This document shows, piece after piece, positions 1 through 10,894 of a DNA stretch of 64,000 nt (within the stretch, counting starts at the first letter, position 1; each line of letters opens with the position of its first letter). The stretch is from the NCBI GenBank assembly GCA_043228905.1, contig JBHGNT010000021.1:7006001-7070000 (forward strand), given 5' to 3'. The position numbers and the translations under genes were made by a program. The stretch comes from Azolla caroliniana. Its lineage: Eukaryota; Polypodiophyta. Below the pieces are notes generated by a model. The model made no database searches. It was not told the origin of the DNA and saw only the letters and a program-made list of their open reading frames with translations.

Positions 1-690
1 AATGTGGATCCTACTCACATGACAACATTTTGGAAATGGCTATGGGCTATTAAAATTCCAAAGAAAATTATTCTATTTAGATGGTTGATTGTTAATTATG
101 CGGTTCTTGTTAGGGCTTGGATGTATTGTAAAGAAGTGGATAAGATGTGTGATTTTTGTGGGTTAGAAGTGGAGTCTCTTCATCACCTATTTTGGTCATG
201 TATGGTTGCCAATTTGGTTTGGAAAAGATTTTTACGTCTCTTGCATGAGGTTTATGGCTCTAGAATATATAAATGGGGGGCAGTTATGTGGGCTAATATT
301 AAGGGTGAGGTACAAGATTATGAAAAAGAAAATGTTAACTTTGCATTATATACAAGAGGTTGATATGTTGAGGAAGTGTCACCATATGTGCCTATTAATT
401 CAGTCCAAAATGGCGTGGTTTTGGAGACGATTAGTTCAATAATCATATGGGTTTTGTGGACTAGTAGATGTCGAAGGATATTTCAGCAAATTCAATGGAA
501 TGTTGTGGATGTAGTTAAGGAGATTTGGATGACCTTAGTGCATACACTAAAAGGAGAATATGATGCTATCAAAGGTGATCCAGATGTAGTCTGTCGAAAG
601 CAAGAGGTTTTTAAGAAGAGAAGGGAAAGGATGGAGGTATTATGCATGGTTAATGATGGTATACGTTGGAGGTATCAGGCACCACTCTAG
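1..690 (+). pseudogene. LINE (non-LTR retrotransposon) remnant: RT-associated zinc-binding domain
   Basis: The frame from position 4 reads like the zinc-binding domain (zf-RVT type) found at the C-terminus of plant LINE reverse transcriptases and their domesticated relatives: WKWLWAIKIPKKIILFRW, then a CDFCG pair of cysteines, ESLHHLFWSC, and ANLVWKRF. In the family these Cys and His residues lie after the RT and RNase H domains. The frame ends at 363 and coding similarity appears to resume in another frame at about 376-690 (IIIWVLWTSRCRRIFQQ), so at least one frameshift is present. The upstream part of the element lies outside the window. I infer a dead LINE copy. Confidence 0.6.
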
Positions 691-784
691 GTATTTCCTC
701 CACCGACATGAGGCATGTGTCAATGTATAACTATTATTATTTATGCTTTGGGACATACATATGTCTATAACAATCCAAGAGTAG

Positions 785-1680
785 TTGAAAGGGACTATGC
801 TGAATTTTGTGACCTATATTTTTACCTTGAAGGCATGCATAAGCCTAAAAGCTATTAGAAGAGGGCAAGAAATCCATAATGAGATCATTGAAAGGGAGCT
901 TGATTCAGATCTGTGTCTTGTGGCTATTCTAGTTGATGCATATGCTAAATGTGGCATTTTTGAAGATGTTATTGCACTCATCAGACTACTATCAGCCAAA
1001 GACAATGTATCGTGGAATCCGTTTATTTCTGGTTATATTGAGAGCTTGTCGCATCACTGGATCTTTAGATAAGGCCCGAGAAATACACGATGATATTGTA
1101 AAAGCAGGTTTTCATATGGTTCAGTCTATTAGAAATAGCTTATTGATGCATGGGAAATTCATACAGATATTGTATGTAAGATATTTGAGGACGAACATTT
1201 TGTTGGTAACAGTTTGGTGGATTTGTATGCTAAATGGGGCTCAATGTTTGAATCACAGCATGTTCTCACTACAATATGTAGTCATATTGTTGTTTCATGA
1301 ATTGCCCTAATTTCAGGATATGTGGAACATGGACCTTCAGTAAAGGAAATGAACTATTTTGAAAAAATGCAAGTTGAAGTGAGAGATTGTGGCAATTTGA
1401 AGTCAAGTATTATTGGACAAAAGATACATATCCAGATCTTATTGGCAGGATATGAGAATGATAGGTTTATTGCTAGTGGATGGCATGAATATAATTGGCA
1501 TGGCATCAATAAGAGATGTTATTGCGAGTGTCAGAATCCTAGTGTTGGGTGCATTTGTAGCTGGTTCACGAGATCTGCCTTTCAATTTGCAAGGTTACAC
1601 GGTGGTTCTACTATCAAATTTGCAAGGTAAAACAAGTGGGCTCAACAGTCTTGGTCTACTTGGTGTAATGGTATGATTTG
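785..1680 (+). pseudogene. Decayed PPR (pentatricopeptide repeat) gene, first part
   Basis: Successive frames give recognisable PLS-type PPR fragments: a helix pair around GQEIHNEIIERELDSD, then LVDAYAKCGIFEDV, KDNVSWNPFISGYIE, LDKAREIHDDIVKAG, and near 1310-1370 ISGYVEHGPS followed by NYFEKMQVEV. In intact genes these repeats bind organellar RNA in mitochondria or plastids. Here the matches jump between frames (785-1072, 1041-1160, about 1160-1300, 1322-1630) and stop codons interrupt them, so no long protein can be made. I see no initiator Met with a targeting peptide. Dead gene or retro-copy; the PPR assignment is fairly secure, the exact repeat order is not. Confidence 0.6.
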
Positions 1681-1964
1681 TGGACCCATATTGGCAGTAC
1701 GGGCAATTTTAAATGAAGATTCAGAGAGAACCATGAATTTTCTTCGAGTGTCTGAAACAGGGTTTCAACTTGTTGTGTTGGCTTCATGTATTTTGACATT
1801 CTTCTTGAATTATACAATCTTTTTGAAGACAACACTTAACTCTCCCTTAACTCAAACAATTTGTGGGAATCTAAAGGACTTCTTTACTGTTGTATTTGGG
1901 ACTATATGCATCTTGCAAGCTTAAAGGAAAGTGAATAATACAAAGGTACTAATTGATGATAGAG

Positions 1965-2151
1965 GTGAGGAATGGAAATTTTGGTGGAAAAGAGAAATAC
2001 AGAGCCATGGATGCATGCATATTCTAGCAGCAAAACATACACACAGAAAAAGAGAGCCAGAGAAGTAATCGTTTTCAAAAAATTGTGAGGAATGGAAAGT
2101 TTGGAGGAAAAGAGAAATACACGGCCATGGATGTATGCAGATTTTAGAAGC

Positions 2152-2205
<54 letters not shown>

Positions 2206-2241
2206 GAGCCTTAGATGCATAAGTAATCGTTTTCAAAATTG
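1965..2241 (+). repeat. Two-copy tandem duplication, about 120 bp, second copy expanded by a CA microsatellite
   Basis: The segment starting GTGAGGAATGG at 1965 recurs at 2085. Both copies contain AGAGAAATAC, CCATGGATG, AGCAAAACA, GAGAGCC and end with GTAATCGTTTTCAAAA. The second copy is longer because the short CACACA of copy one has become a dinucleotide array at 2155-2199. Confidence 0.85.
2155..2199. repeat. (AC)n microsatellite
   Basis: An uninterrupted AC dinucleotide run of about 45 bases is seen directly. Confidence 0.95.
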
Positions 2242-2369
2242 GGTTTGTTTGTGGGCAAATTTCTCTCTAAGATAGTGATTTTGGCCTTCAAAGGGAAAGG
2301 TCATCAAAGTTCTTCTATGTAATGGATAAATCAAATAGAAATCTTCCTATCTCACTTAAGAAAATGATG

Positions 2370-2530
2370 GTTGCACTCTCAACAAGGCTATGTAGAGTAC
2401 GGTGTTCATGACGAGGCACTAAAAATGCTTTGATCGAATCAGGCAAGAAGGTATCTTGCCAAAGGATATCACTTATCTTTGGCCCATTCTCGGATGATCT
2501 ATAATTGTTGAGATGGCATAGCTTATATTC
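2370..2530 (+). pseudogene. Decayed PPR gene, second part
   Basis: Reading two adjacent frames gives GYVEYGVHDEALKML followed by RIRQEGILPKDITYL, which is the end of one PPR repeat and the start of the next. It probably continues the PPR remnant at 785-1680, separated by about 700 bases that include the tandem repeat. One frame change lies near 2432. Confidence 0.45.
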
Positions 2531-3565
2531 TATTTGTATAATGCCCCTGGCCACTTCAATTTTAATACCAATGGAGAATATTTAAAAAAAGAAGAAAAAG
2601 ATATATGCCATTTAGTATTACAACACATTATAGTGTTTACCTTGCCATATCTCCGCTAGTGAACAAGTTGAGATAACATTGGTTTTGTACTATCATGTTG
2701 TTTTAATACAAACATAAGATTGTGTCTTACCTATAGAGGTTGTCTGTTAAATGAAACATTATAATTGGCAATAATGATAATAGTTAGGGTGTGTACCTAA
2801 TTAAGTGTGGCATTTATTACTTTCAATAAAGTTGATGATTCCCTATAGTTGGTGAAACTATGGTTGGACCAACTACTCTTATTCACTAGGTTGGCAATTT
2901 CACCAATCAATTTGCCTTGAGCCTAATATTTTAGCGTTATTTCTTATCATACTAGCTAAATTAAGTCCGATTAAATCCTTTCATGTTGTTTTGTCAGATT
3001 TTAGAGAAAGGTTTAGAAATTAATTGGCAAAGTTCACGGTCTTGGGAAGGATTAATCTACCATAAATTGCAAACACCAAGCATGATCAACCTTAAGTCAT
3101 TCACACTAGAAGCAGTCTCCATCCAATATTCTTAGTCCTTTATTCAATGCAATAAACAATTAATTTGGGCATTAGAAGACTCATGGTCATAGCATGCTTA
3201 TTCCTTGTCAAGAGTTGTGACATTAACTTATCTTCATATCTTTACAAAATGACAACTATGGAATATTACAAATATGGTTGACATGATTGAACCCAACATT
3301 TTTTTTACAAGGCTTGTTGTTAAATCACAAATTCCCAACCATACATACTAGTATGTTTAAGTCAATTTTAAAAGCTCACCAAAATATGTTGACATCCTCA
3401 ACAATGACATCATAATGTTTCACAAGGTCTTCAATGTCTTTATAACACTAACTCAAGCTTCAATCCAAAAAAACATCCTATACCGAGTGTGAAAGGTTGA
3501 AAGAAGTATAGGAAGAAGTTTTGGTGGCTGAAATGTTGAAACAAGTGTGGAGCCAGACGTAACAA
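2531..3565. other. AT-rich intergenic stretch, nothing recognised
   Basis: No open frame above about 50 codons and no recognisable protein fragment was seen on either strand. A few T-rich and A-rich runs occur (for example near 3300). Confidence 0.5.
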
Positions 3566-3569
3566 TCAA

Positions 3570-4090
3570 CAATGGTTTGGTTTGAACCGAATCGAACTGA
3601 ATTGAACCGAACTGTGAAACCACGGCTTAACGGTTTAAATGGTTTGTTTAGGTTCAAGTTTTTTTAACAGTTCAGTTTGGGGGATGAATGGTTCAGTTCG
3701 GTTTGGTTTAGTTTGGTTTCAATGGTTAGAAACTATGGTTTAAAGGTTTTCTAATTTTTAAATTTAGAAATAAAAATAAAATTTGTTAACTTTTTTTTTA
3801 AACAATCTTTTCATTTTTAAGCTTAATTCTCACATTTTAGGAAATTTTAAATTTTTTTGAAACATTAAAATTAAAATAATGAAAAAATTTTAAAAATTTT
3901 AAAAATGAATTTTGACCTAAGTTGAAAACCGAAACCGAACCATGAAACCGCAGTCTTAATTGTTTAGATTTTTTTAACGGTTCAGTTAAAACGGTTTCAT
4001 GGTTTGGTTTGTTTTGGTTCAAGTTTCAAAAATTTTAAATGGTTTTGTTTCAAACCAGTTCGGTTTTGACACTCTCAAACCAAACCAAAC
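3570..4090. repeat. Degenerate GGTTT/AAACC-rich repeat, probably an old non-autonomous hAT-type element
   Basis: The stretch is full of GGTTTGGTTT, GAACCGAA and AACGGTTT motifs at both ends with an AT-rich middle, the same composition as the two bounded elements at 48627-49809 and 59860-60418. Its right side ends with GTTCGGTTTTGACACTCTC, which resembles the inverted end of many plant hAT MITEs. I could not find a matching left end or a target duplication, so the limits are approximate. Confidence 0.4.
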
Positions 4091-4105
4091 CAAACTTTTG
4101 CTGAT

Positions 4106-4557
4106 TGTTAGCCGGACGAAGTGTGAAAGTGGTGGATAATCGAAGCCGAATAACTGATTAAGTGTGAAAGCCGAAAATATTAATATTATTGCCGGAAATA
4201 TGTATAAAGTAGAAAATGTAAATAGTAGGCAGTTATAACAATCAATTATAAACGGTTTGCCGAAAGGCAATGTAACTGCTTCCATTCTTTCCTATATAAA
4301 GGGGCATGTGTATGGTACAAGTGGAGGAAGTTTAATATAGAAATATCTTTTGAGTATAGTGTGTCTATTGTGTCTGTGTTATTTTGAGTTTATAATTTAA
4401 GCGCGGAGTGCAGAGCCGATGGGTTGTAGCTGTCTCGAATAGTTGTTGTATAGTGAATTAGAAAGAGTCAATTGAACATAAGCTAATCAGACAAAGTTAG
4501 TGAATAGCTTATTTGTTTATAGATCGCTTGTTGTAAATTTCAATACCTCCGACCACA
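4106..4557 (+). mobile_element. Possible solo LTR
   Basis: A segment begins TGTTAGCCGG and can be closed at GACCACA, giving a TG...CA unit of about 450 bp with a TATA box (TATATAAA) at 4293-4300, the layout of an LTR. No primer-binding site follows and no 5-bp target duplication is evident; an 8-base match TTTGCTGA lies just outside both ends but not exactly at them. This is a weak call. Confidence 0.3.
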
Positions 4558-6288
4558 ATCTTTGCTGAAGGATATTTAATGATTAAGTATCTGACTCGTG
4601 TTTTACCATGAGGATAGAACATTGTGAAAGTAAAAAGGATGTCTTGACTCATTTCCAGATTATTTTTGAGTTCTTCAGGAATTGGGGGCTATGGTTCAAT
4701 TAGAATGTTCAGAATGATTTCATTTTTGATTTGCATGTGAGAATGAATGAAGCCTATATGCCATGACAACCCTATGGGACATGAATGCCCATTGTTACAC
4801 CAACATAGGACATAATTCTATAATTGTTGTAAGGCCTTCATGATGGATATTGTTGAGAACTATTAGAGCCGCCCAAATGCAAACAAAATTCATACATAGA
4901 ACACCCTACGTCATGTTCTAGGGCCCCACACACAATTTCACTTATTATCCTACCCCAATAAATATTGTTGCCTTATAATGCATCACACCTCTAGATCTTG
5001 GGTGCTTCACAATATTTATGTGATGAGACTTATGAGGAGGGGGATAACCCTTGTAACAATGCATGATTCTCCCATTATATGGAAATAAATTGTTGACATC
5101 TATCCCATGTACATGATGGGGAACGTTACACGTGACCATAGAGGGATATCTCCAGATATTATGCATACACTTGAAAATCATGTTTTAAGTCAAGGTTTGT
5201 TTAATGTAAGTAATTGTGCCACTAAGCAAATGCCAATTGAGTTCACTATCACATTTTAGGCACGCAACAAAACAAATAAGACAACACTACACCCCAACAA
5301 CTTGCACCTCATTGGTGGCATGGTTCCAAGGAGAGGCTACATGTTTTGGTTGTGATCATGATCATTTAGTATTCAATTGCCTTGAGAAGAAAGGGAAGGT
5401 GAGTGCGCACTTGTTAGCTATGGTATCCTTTCAATAGGAAGACAAATAGTCACAAGGGCCCAAAGCATAACTCAAATTTTAATAAAACGCGAGCAAGGCA
5501 TGCAAACCACCATTAACAGGGAGAGGAAGAGGAAACAAGATCCTTACAACAATAGACATCGCCTAAACACATATCATCCATATCCAAATCTCTAGTATGG
5601 TGGTAGTAAAATTCCCTCAACAATAAAGGAAGCCCAACAAGATATAATCTACAACCTCACTTATGAAATTTGATTCAACAAGAGCATATGAGACCCCTTA
5701 ATCTGATTTGTCCCATAAGTGAAGAGTGCATGAATGAGGTGGAAGACAAAAAAAATTTGATCCCCATGACACAAAATCTAGGAGCTTTGGACATCAACTC
5801 AAACCTGTTGAACAAATCTTAGCTAGATTGGTGGAGCTCATTTAGGAAGTTTCGAGATTAGACTCCCAATCTTGGCACAATGCACTTTGGCAAGTACTTG
5901 AGGGGCTTGAGGAAATTTTGAGGTATGGGCAATCCCACACATATCATCCTCTAAATTGTGGCAATTGTAGACCTTAGTGGCTACACCATTCAAGTTCTAT
6001 TACAAGCTTGACATTTCTTTTGATGATAAATGATTGAACCGGAAAAGTACAGAACCAACCACACCTCATGTCATACCACACCTCATCCTTCAATATTGAC
6101 CCACTCCACTTATCGTGCATACATCGACCGCGTCATTGACTTGGTGAGTGGCCCCTGAAACACCCCTCATTGAACCCTCAACATTTGGACAGAACCTCCG
6201 TCAAAACCATTATTCCCAATCATATCTTGCTCCTACATGGTCCCTTTGAGGGCCACATGCACATACACAACAAAAAGCGAACCTTATG
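4558..6288. other. Intergenic stretch with a weak gag-like zinc-knuckle remnant
   Basis: Mostly unrecognised. Around 5216-5437 a short frame contains CFGCDHDHLVFNC, which resembles a retroviral-type CCHC knuckle with one residue missing, followed by a region broken by stops with charged repeats up to about 5950. It may be an eroded gag fragment, but the evidence is a single imperfect motif. Confidence 0.25.
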
Positions 6289-6532
6289 CCACTTTCCTAC
6301 ACACATTGATGACGACAACTTAAACACGGTAATGGATACGATCACAATGATGTCGATCCTCTCCAATCCCTAAATGCAGATTCTTACATTCGTACTAACC
6401 TCAACCCCAACCACTTTCCTACACACAAAGATGATGACAACCGAAACATTGTGATGGATACGATCATGAAATATGTCAACCCTCTATAGTCCTCAATGCA
6501 GGCTCTAATGCTCACACTAACCTCACTCCCAT
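6289..6532 (+). repeat. Two-copy tandem repeat, period 122 bp
   Basis: CCACTTTCCTACACACA at 6289 recurs at 6411, followed in both copies by GATGA(C/T)GACAAC, ATGGATACGATCA, TCAATGCAG or AAATGCAG and ACTAACCTCA. The copies differ at many positions. It is followed at about 6538-6600 by a short ACTGACA-type low-complexity run. Confidence 0.75.
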
Positions 6533-6960
6533 CACTACTACTGACACTGACACTGACACTAACGGTGACGCTGACACAGACACAAACACAAATCACTCTA
6601 AAACACTCTCCTTTTTCCCCATTTCCACAACACTCGATCACAAATATGCCCCCACCCACTGTCAAAACATTCTCACATTGTGTTTGATTGTCGACGCTCT
6701 ATAACGAACGATTGGCATCATTTGTATTTAGCAGAGCCTATTGAATGAGATAACAGCCTCTCTCATTCATCTGCAGCCCGGATAGCTACTACTATGCCTC
6801 ACCACGGCCGGATTTGAACCTCCAAGACCTCCTTCTCCTCTTCTTTCTTGTTCATGGCCGGATTCGAACCCAAGACCTCCTCCTCCTATTCTACTTGTTC
6901 TTTTTGTACAGTAAAAGAAAAACCCTTTTATTTAGGAAGAAGACAACCCATATACAGAGA
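6533..6960. other. Short repeats and two tRNA B-box-like motifs on the minus strand
   Basis: Two near copies of a segment containing GCCGGATTTGAACC (about 6817) and GCCGGATTCGAACC (about 6857) are present. On the minus strand they read GGTTCAAATCC and GGTTCGAATCC, matching the pol III B-box. No cloverleaf could be folded upstream, so I do not call a tRNA; a SINE-like or tRNA-derived fragment is possible. Confidence 0.3.
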
Positions 6961-7093
6961 CAGACAGACAGACAAACAGACAGATAGACCAGAAGGAAGA
7001 AGAAGAAGAAGAAGGATCATCGGAAGAATCAGAAGAATCAGAAGAATCAGAAGAAGAAGAAGAAGAAGAAGCTTCAAGGAGGAGGAGGAGGAG

Positions 7094-7281
7094 ATGCATC
7101 TGTGGCCTTCTGCTCGCCTGCGTACATTCTTCGGTGCTAGCAGCCTCTCTCGCTACGAATCCTATCAACAACGACAGTATCAACAACAACACGCTTCTTC
7201 TTCTTCTTCTTCCATTTCCTCTTCTTGCTATGGTTTCCTGCGTTCCATTTCCAGTTCTTTTCTCTGCTGTCTTGGATTAAG
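7094..7281 (+). other. Exon-like segment: possible first exon of an unrecognised transcript
   Basis: Downstream of a purine-rich GAA/CAGA leader (6958-7093) an ATG opens MHLWPSARLRTFFGASSL, continuing with Gln- and Ser-rich sequence and almost no acidic residues, which would suit an organellar presequence. At 7281/7282 there is a plausible donor (AAG|GTATCT), followed by a (TC)n tract, and an acceptor TTTTGCAG near 7460. Joining them gives a stop within a few codons. The next 2.5 kb shows no further coding exon. It may be a non-coding transcript, a truncated gene, or chance. Confidence 0.25.
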
Positions 7282-7282
7282 G

Positions 7283-7284
<2 letters not shown>

Positions 7285-7339
<55 letters not shown>
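7285..7339. repeat. (TC)n microsatellite
   Basis: An uninterrupted TC dinucleotide run of about 55 bases, immediately after the candidate splice donor at 7282. Confidence 0.95.
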
Positions 7340-7341
<2 letters not shown>

Positions 7342-7681
7342 GTCTGTCTGCGTAGCTCTTTCTCTTTATCTTGCCGTCTCTCTGTATTTACATCTTCGTT
7401 TTTTTTCCCCCTTTTCCGGTTCATTCCTAATTTTCTTCTTTCCCTCTTGCCTGATTTTGCAGCGATTGAACACATTATCGCTTCTTTGCGGTTGAAATGG
7501 AAGGAAGATTTTCATTTTTTTGCACCATCTACAACATGAAAGAAAGCTTTTTTAAAGCTTCTCTTTCCGTGTGTTTCGAGTATCAAAAGACTACAGTGAA
7601 CATGGAAAAGAAGATCATTGTTATTGATGTTTCTTCTATCTCTTCCTCGTCTGATTTCTCAAGCATCAAATGGCTATGATT

Positions 7682-10019
7682 GAAATGAAACCAAGTTTTC
7701 TTCCTTAAGCTTCAAGTAATTGATCGGCTACACTGTTGATCCATGCAGAGAAAGCCTGTAAATACGCAACAATGGGACATGCTTCTTCATCCTTGTGCCA
7801 TTTTATGTATAAAACAATCTTTTTTGTAACGTGCCATTGAAACATGGATTAAATCATGGTATTTGTTTTGTGAAGATTTTGTTAGACAGTTATTGCTTCT
7901 CTTCAAAGTTGAAGATCAATATTTTCATACGCCTTAATGTTGTTTGCATCTATCAAATTTCTTTATGACAGGTTAATAAAACAAGTACATGCCTATTTTG
8001 ATTTACTCTGATGCAAACTTGAGGTATTGTTTTATGTTTGCTGATAAAACTATTCTCTGAAGATTCTTATGTTTCTCTGTATGTAGCGATTTTTTGTCAT
8101 GAAATTGATTTTATGCTTGACAAGATATCAGCGAGGTTTGTCTTTCTCTATGTAAAGCTAGATTTTTGACAGAAGATTTTATTTATATTTTAGGATTGTT
8201 GTAGGCTTCTCAACATAAAACTAGAAATTTCATTACTTTTTTGTACATCAAAACGAAAATTCTTGTATTCTTATACATCAAATCAGTTCATATTCAAAAC
8301 GTTGGTGAATTTTCCAGTAGGTAGGGTATTTTAATTTGTTGCATTGTTCTGAGTCAGCAACATGATATATGTGTCTCTGCATAAACTAGATTAGTCAGGA
8401 TATTTATATGGATAAAATGAGTTCATAGCTGAACTGTTGCCAACAGTCTTGATTAACATGTTAGGTTCTTTCAAATGATTAACCCGAAATAAAACCCAGT
8501 GTTTCTACCTGTTACTCTTGATTTAGCGTATTTTTTGTACCATTATCATTGCCAAAATGTTTACTCCATGATTATTTCACATATCCTCAAGGTAACTTCC
8601 TGTTATTTGTGTTAATAGCTTTTTGTGGCTCATTTGTAATGTCAAAATGCTTGTTTTTTGTGCTTCTGGATGTTGTTTATTTTGCATGATATATTTGGTT
8701 CCTCCCACTATTCCTTACTATTTGTGGCCCGAGATGTCCTCCATTTGCTCAGTATAGTTGACTACAACTGTTCCTTCATTTTCTTGCTGTGGTTGGTTAA
8801 CATGTAGCCATGTAACTGAAGGCCAAGGCTTGGCAAGCAATGGGAAGATAATTGTGGTGTCATGGTGAACAACGTATTCTTCTGAGAGTGTGGGAAGTTT
8901 TGATGCATGTTCCATCTACCCCTTGTGGAGGAGCCCCCCCTCCACCCCCCTTGCATTCAATAAATTACTTGAGAAGATGCTTTAAAGAAGGTGGTTTATA
9001 CCTCAATTATTTTCTAGGTCAATGGTTTCTATGGGTGATTGGGGTCTACCCATCTAGAATTTGGCTTTGACTCCATGTATACTTTCTCAAGGAGGCCGAG
9101 TGATTTGACTTGAACCCTCCTTGGAGTTTCTTGAGTTTCTTGATTTATTTATATGTCTGAAATTCTCTAGACATGATATGTATTTTTCTTGAAGGATGAT
9201 CTTAGAGATGTAGGCACTAGTTTTAGAATTAGAGGTGAGTTGCTCACCATCAAAGAAACACGTGGTCTCTGACCTTGATAGATATTTACTTTCTTTGCAT
9301 CAGCTTATGTCCAATAAGCAAGGTCTTTGCTTAAAAGACCCTTGGAGTTTTGTGATTTATATAGTTCTTTGAATTCCTAATTTCGACCATATTTCAGTTG
9401 ACCATTTTGGCTTGATCAAGTGAAGCAAGATAAGGAGAAGGTTATTGCAACAATTCTGGAAGTAAGGAATTCATCCACTTGTTAGTTCCAAATTCCAATT
9501 TAACCTTTCTAGCATATGTACACTGTGTGTGTGCGCGCTTGTGAGCATGTTCATGATTATTTAGGTTAAGGTTGTACTTAGCCAAGTTTCCATATTGGGA
9601 TTGATGTTAAAGTGTCTTTAACATTGGAGTAGACGGTATCTTAGCATTTTTGTGTGAGTGGATTCATTATTCACATATACATGATTAGGCGAAGGCTTTA
9701 ATTTAGCAAGCTACCATATAAGGACTAACGTTTAAGTCTATAGCATTGGGCTCTATATGATATCATATATCTGTGAGCTAGATATTATTATTTTTCTTGT
9801 TAGTATCTTTATGAATACATATTTTTCCATGCCTATGTATGTCGTACCGAACGAGGCTAATTGCCTGTTATGGAACAACATTGGAGGAAAGAATGAAGAA
9901 ATAGATGTCACAGACATGACAACAGTCACGTCAAGTTTTGAACTCATTGACCTCTTGACATATATAATCAAGTGGTGTGTTCTAACCAACACATCCAAAT
10001 ATATGGTCATGTTATGTAT
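7682..10019. other. AT-rich stretch without recognised genes
   Basis: T-rich sequence resembling introns or intergenic DNA. A 65-codon minus-strand frame at 8718-8915 (starts MEHASKLPTLSEEYVV) looks compositionally coding-like but I recognise no family. Two diverged copies of a roughly 110-bp segment lie at about 9550-9640 and 9680-9760 (both begin CATGATTA and carry TTAAGTCT or TTAAAGTG). Confidence 0.4.
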
Positions 10020-10410
10020 ATCTTAATAGATTATTGGTAAATTATCTATTTCAAGTTCTAGGAGTTTATAGAAAGTTCTAGAACTAGAAGGTTCTAGAGG
10101 GTTCTACAGTATTCTCCAAAATGTTCTAATGCATGTACTTCGACTCACAGTATAAATACTTGTAACTTCCTTGGTCCTTGACACATCAATCTAGTATTCT
10201 TGTTTAGCCCCATCGTCTCTCCTTCATTTACATCTTTGTTTTTATGCTCTTGTATTTGTTCCTAGTGTCTTAAGTTCCTCATCTCATTGCTCCTAACCTC
10301 TCAAGTTTCTAGCCTCATCACGTCGAGTTCCACGTTCGTAACCTTATCGGTCGTAGCCTTGTCATCTGTGCTTTGTTGTCGTAGTCTAGCGTTCGTGTGT
10401 TCGTGACAAT
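10020..10410 (+). promoter_or_regulatory. LTR-like promoter segment with heat-shock-element-like cluster
   Basis: At 10074-10104 alternating units read TTCtaGAA and GAAggTTCtaGAG, followed by ggTTC; GAG is the only off-consensus unit. About 50 bases downstream is a TATA box (TATAAATA, 10151-10158). The general layout resembles the LTR at 11896-12408 but on the plus strand. I could not define LTR termini or a primer site. Confidence 0.35.
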
Positions 10411-10589
10411 AGATAGGAAGTCGAAAGAAGAGAGCTCAAAGAGCTTTGGAGGAGGTGGAAACACTCATGTCAATTGAAGAAAAGGAGTCGAATAACCTCA
10501 ATGTTGAGGCTGAAACCTCTGCATGGGTATAGTTCCATGTTTTGCTATTCTAGTTCTAATATATGCGTGAGGTTAATTTACCAAAATGG

Positions 10590-10795
10590 TGAAGCAAAAG
10601 GGCTTTGAATGAGTAAGAAAACCTGCTAAGTGTATGCCTGTCATTCAATGTAAACATTGCCACCATGTATTTGTTGGTGGCCCCTTCTAAATTAGAGCTC
10701 ACTTATTGGGCTTGAAAGGTTTAGGTGTGGACAAATGCCGTCGAATTGATGTTGTCATAAAAGCTGAAGTATTTAAAATGGTATCTGATATTAGT
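10590..10795 (+). pseudogene. BED zinc-finger fragment of a hAT transposase
   Basis: One frame reads CKHCHHVFVGG, then after an in-frame stop IRAHLLGLKGLGVDKC. This matches the C-x2-C ... H ... KG-x-GV-x-x-C pattern of the BED finger at the N-terminus of plant hAT transposases, which binds the transposon ends. The rest of the transposase (dimerisation and RNase-H-like catalytic parts) is not visible nearby; copia fragments follow directly. The stop codon at about 10688 and the missing body make it a pseudogene. Confidence 0.55.
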
Positions 10796-10894
10796 TGTGC
10801 AAATGTTGATGCGAGTGTGGAATCATCAATGGAATGCAATGCTGAAAATAGTTGTGCAAATGTTGATGTGAATGTGGAATCATCAATGGAATCA

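Noticed and set aside
1902-2220. Minus-strand frames with VCVCVC runs
   Set aside because: Products of the CA microsatellite and of the tandem duplication, not proteins.
6817-6870. tRNA-like GGTTCGAATCC (minus strand)
   Set aside because: Only a B-box match; no acceptor stem, D-arm or anticodon arm could be found.
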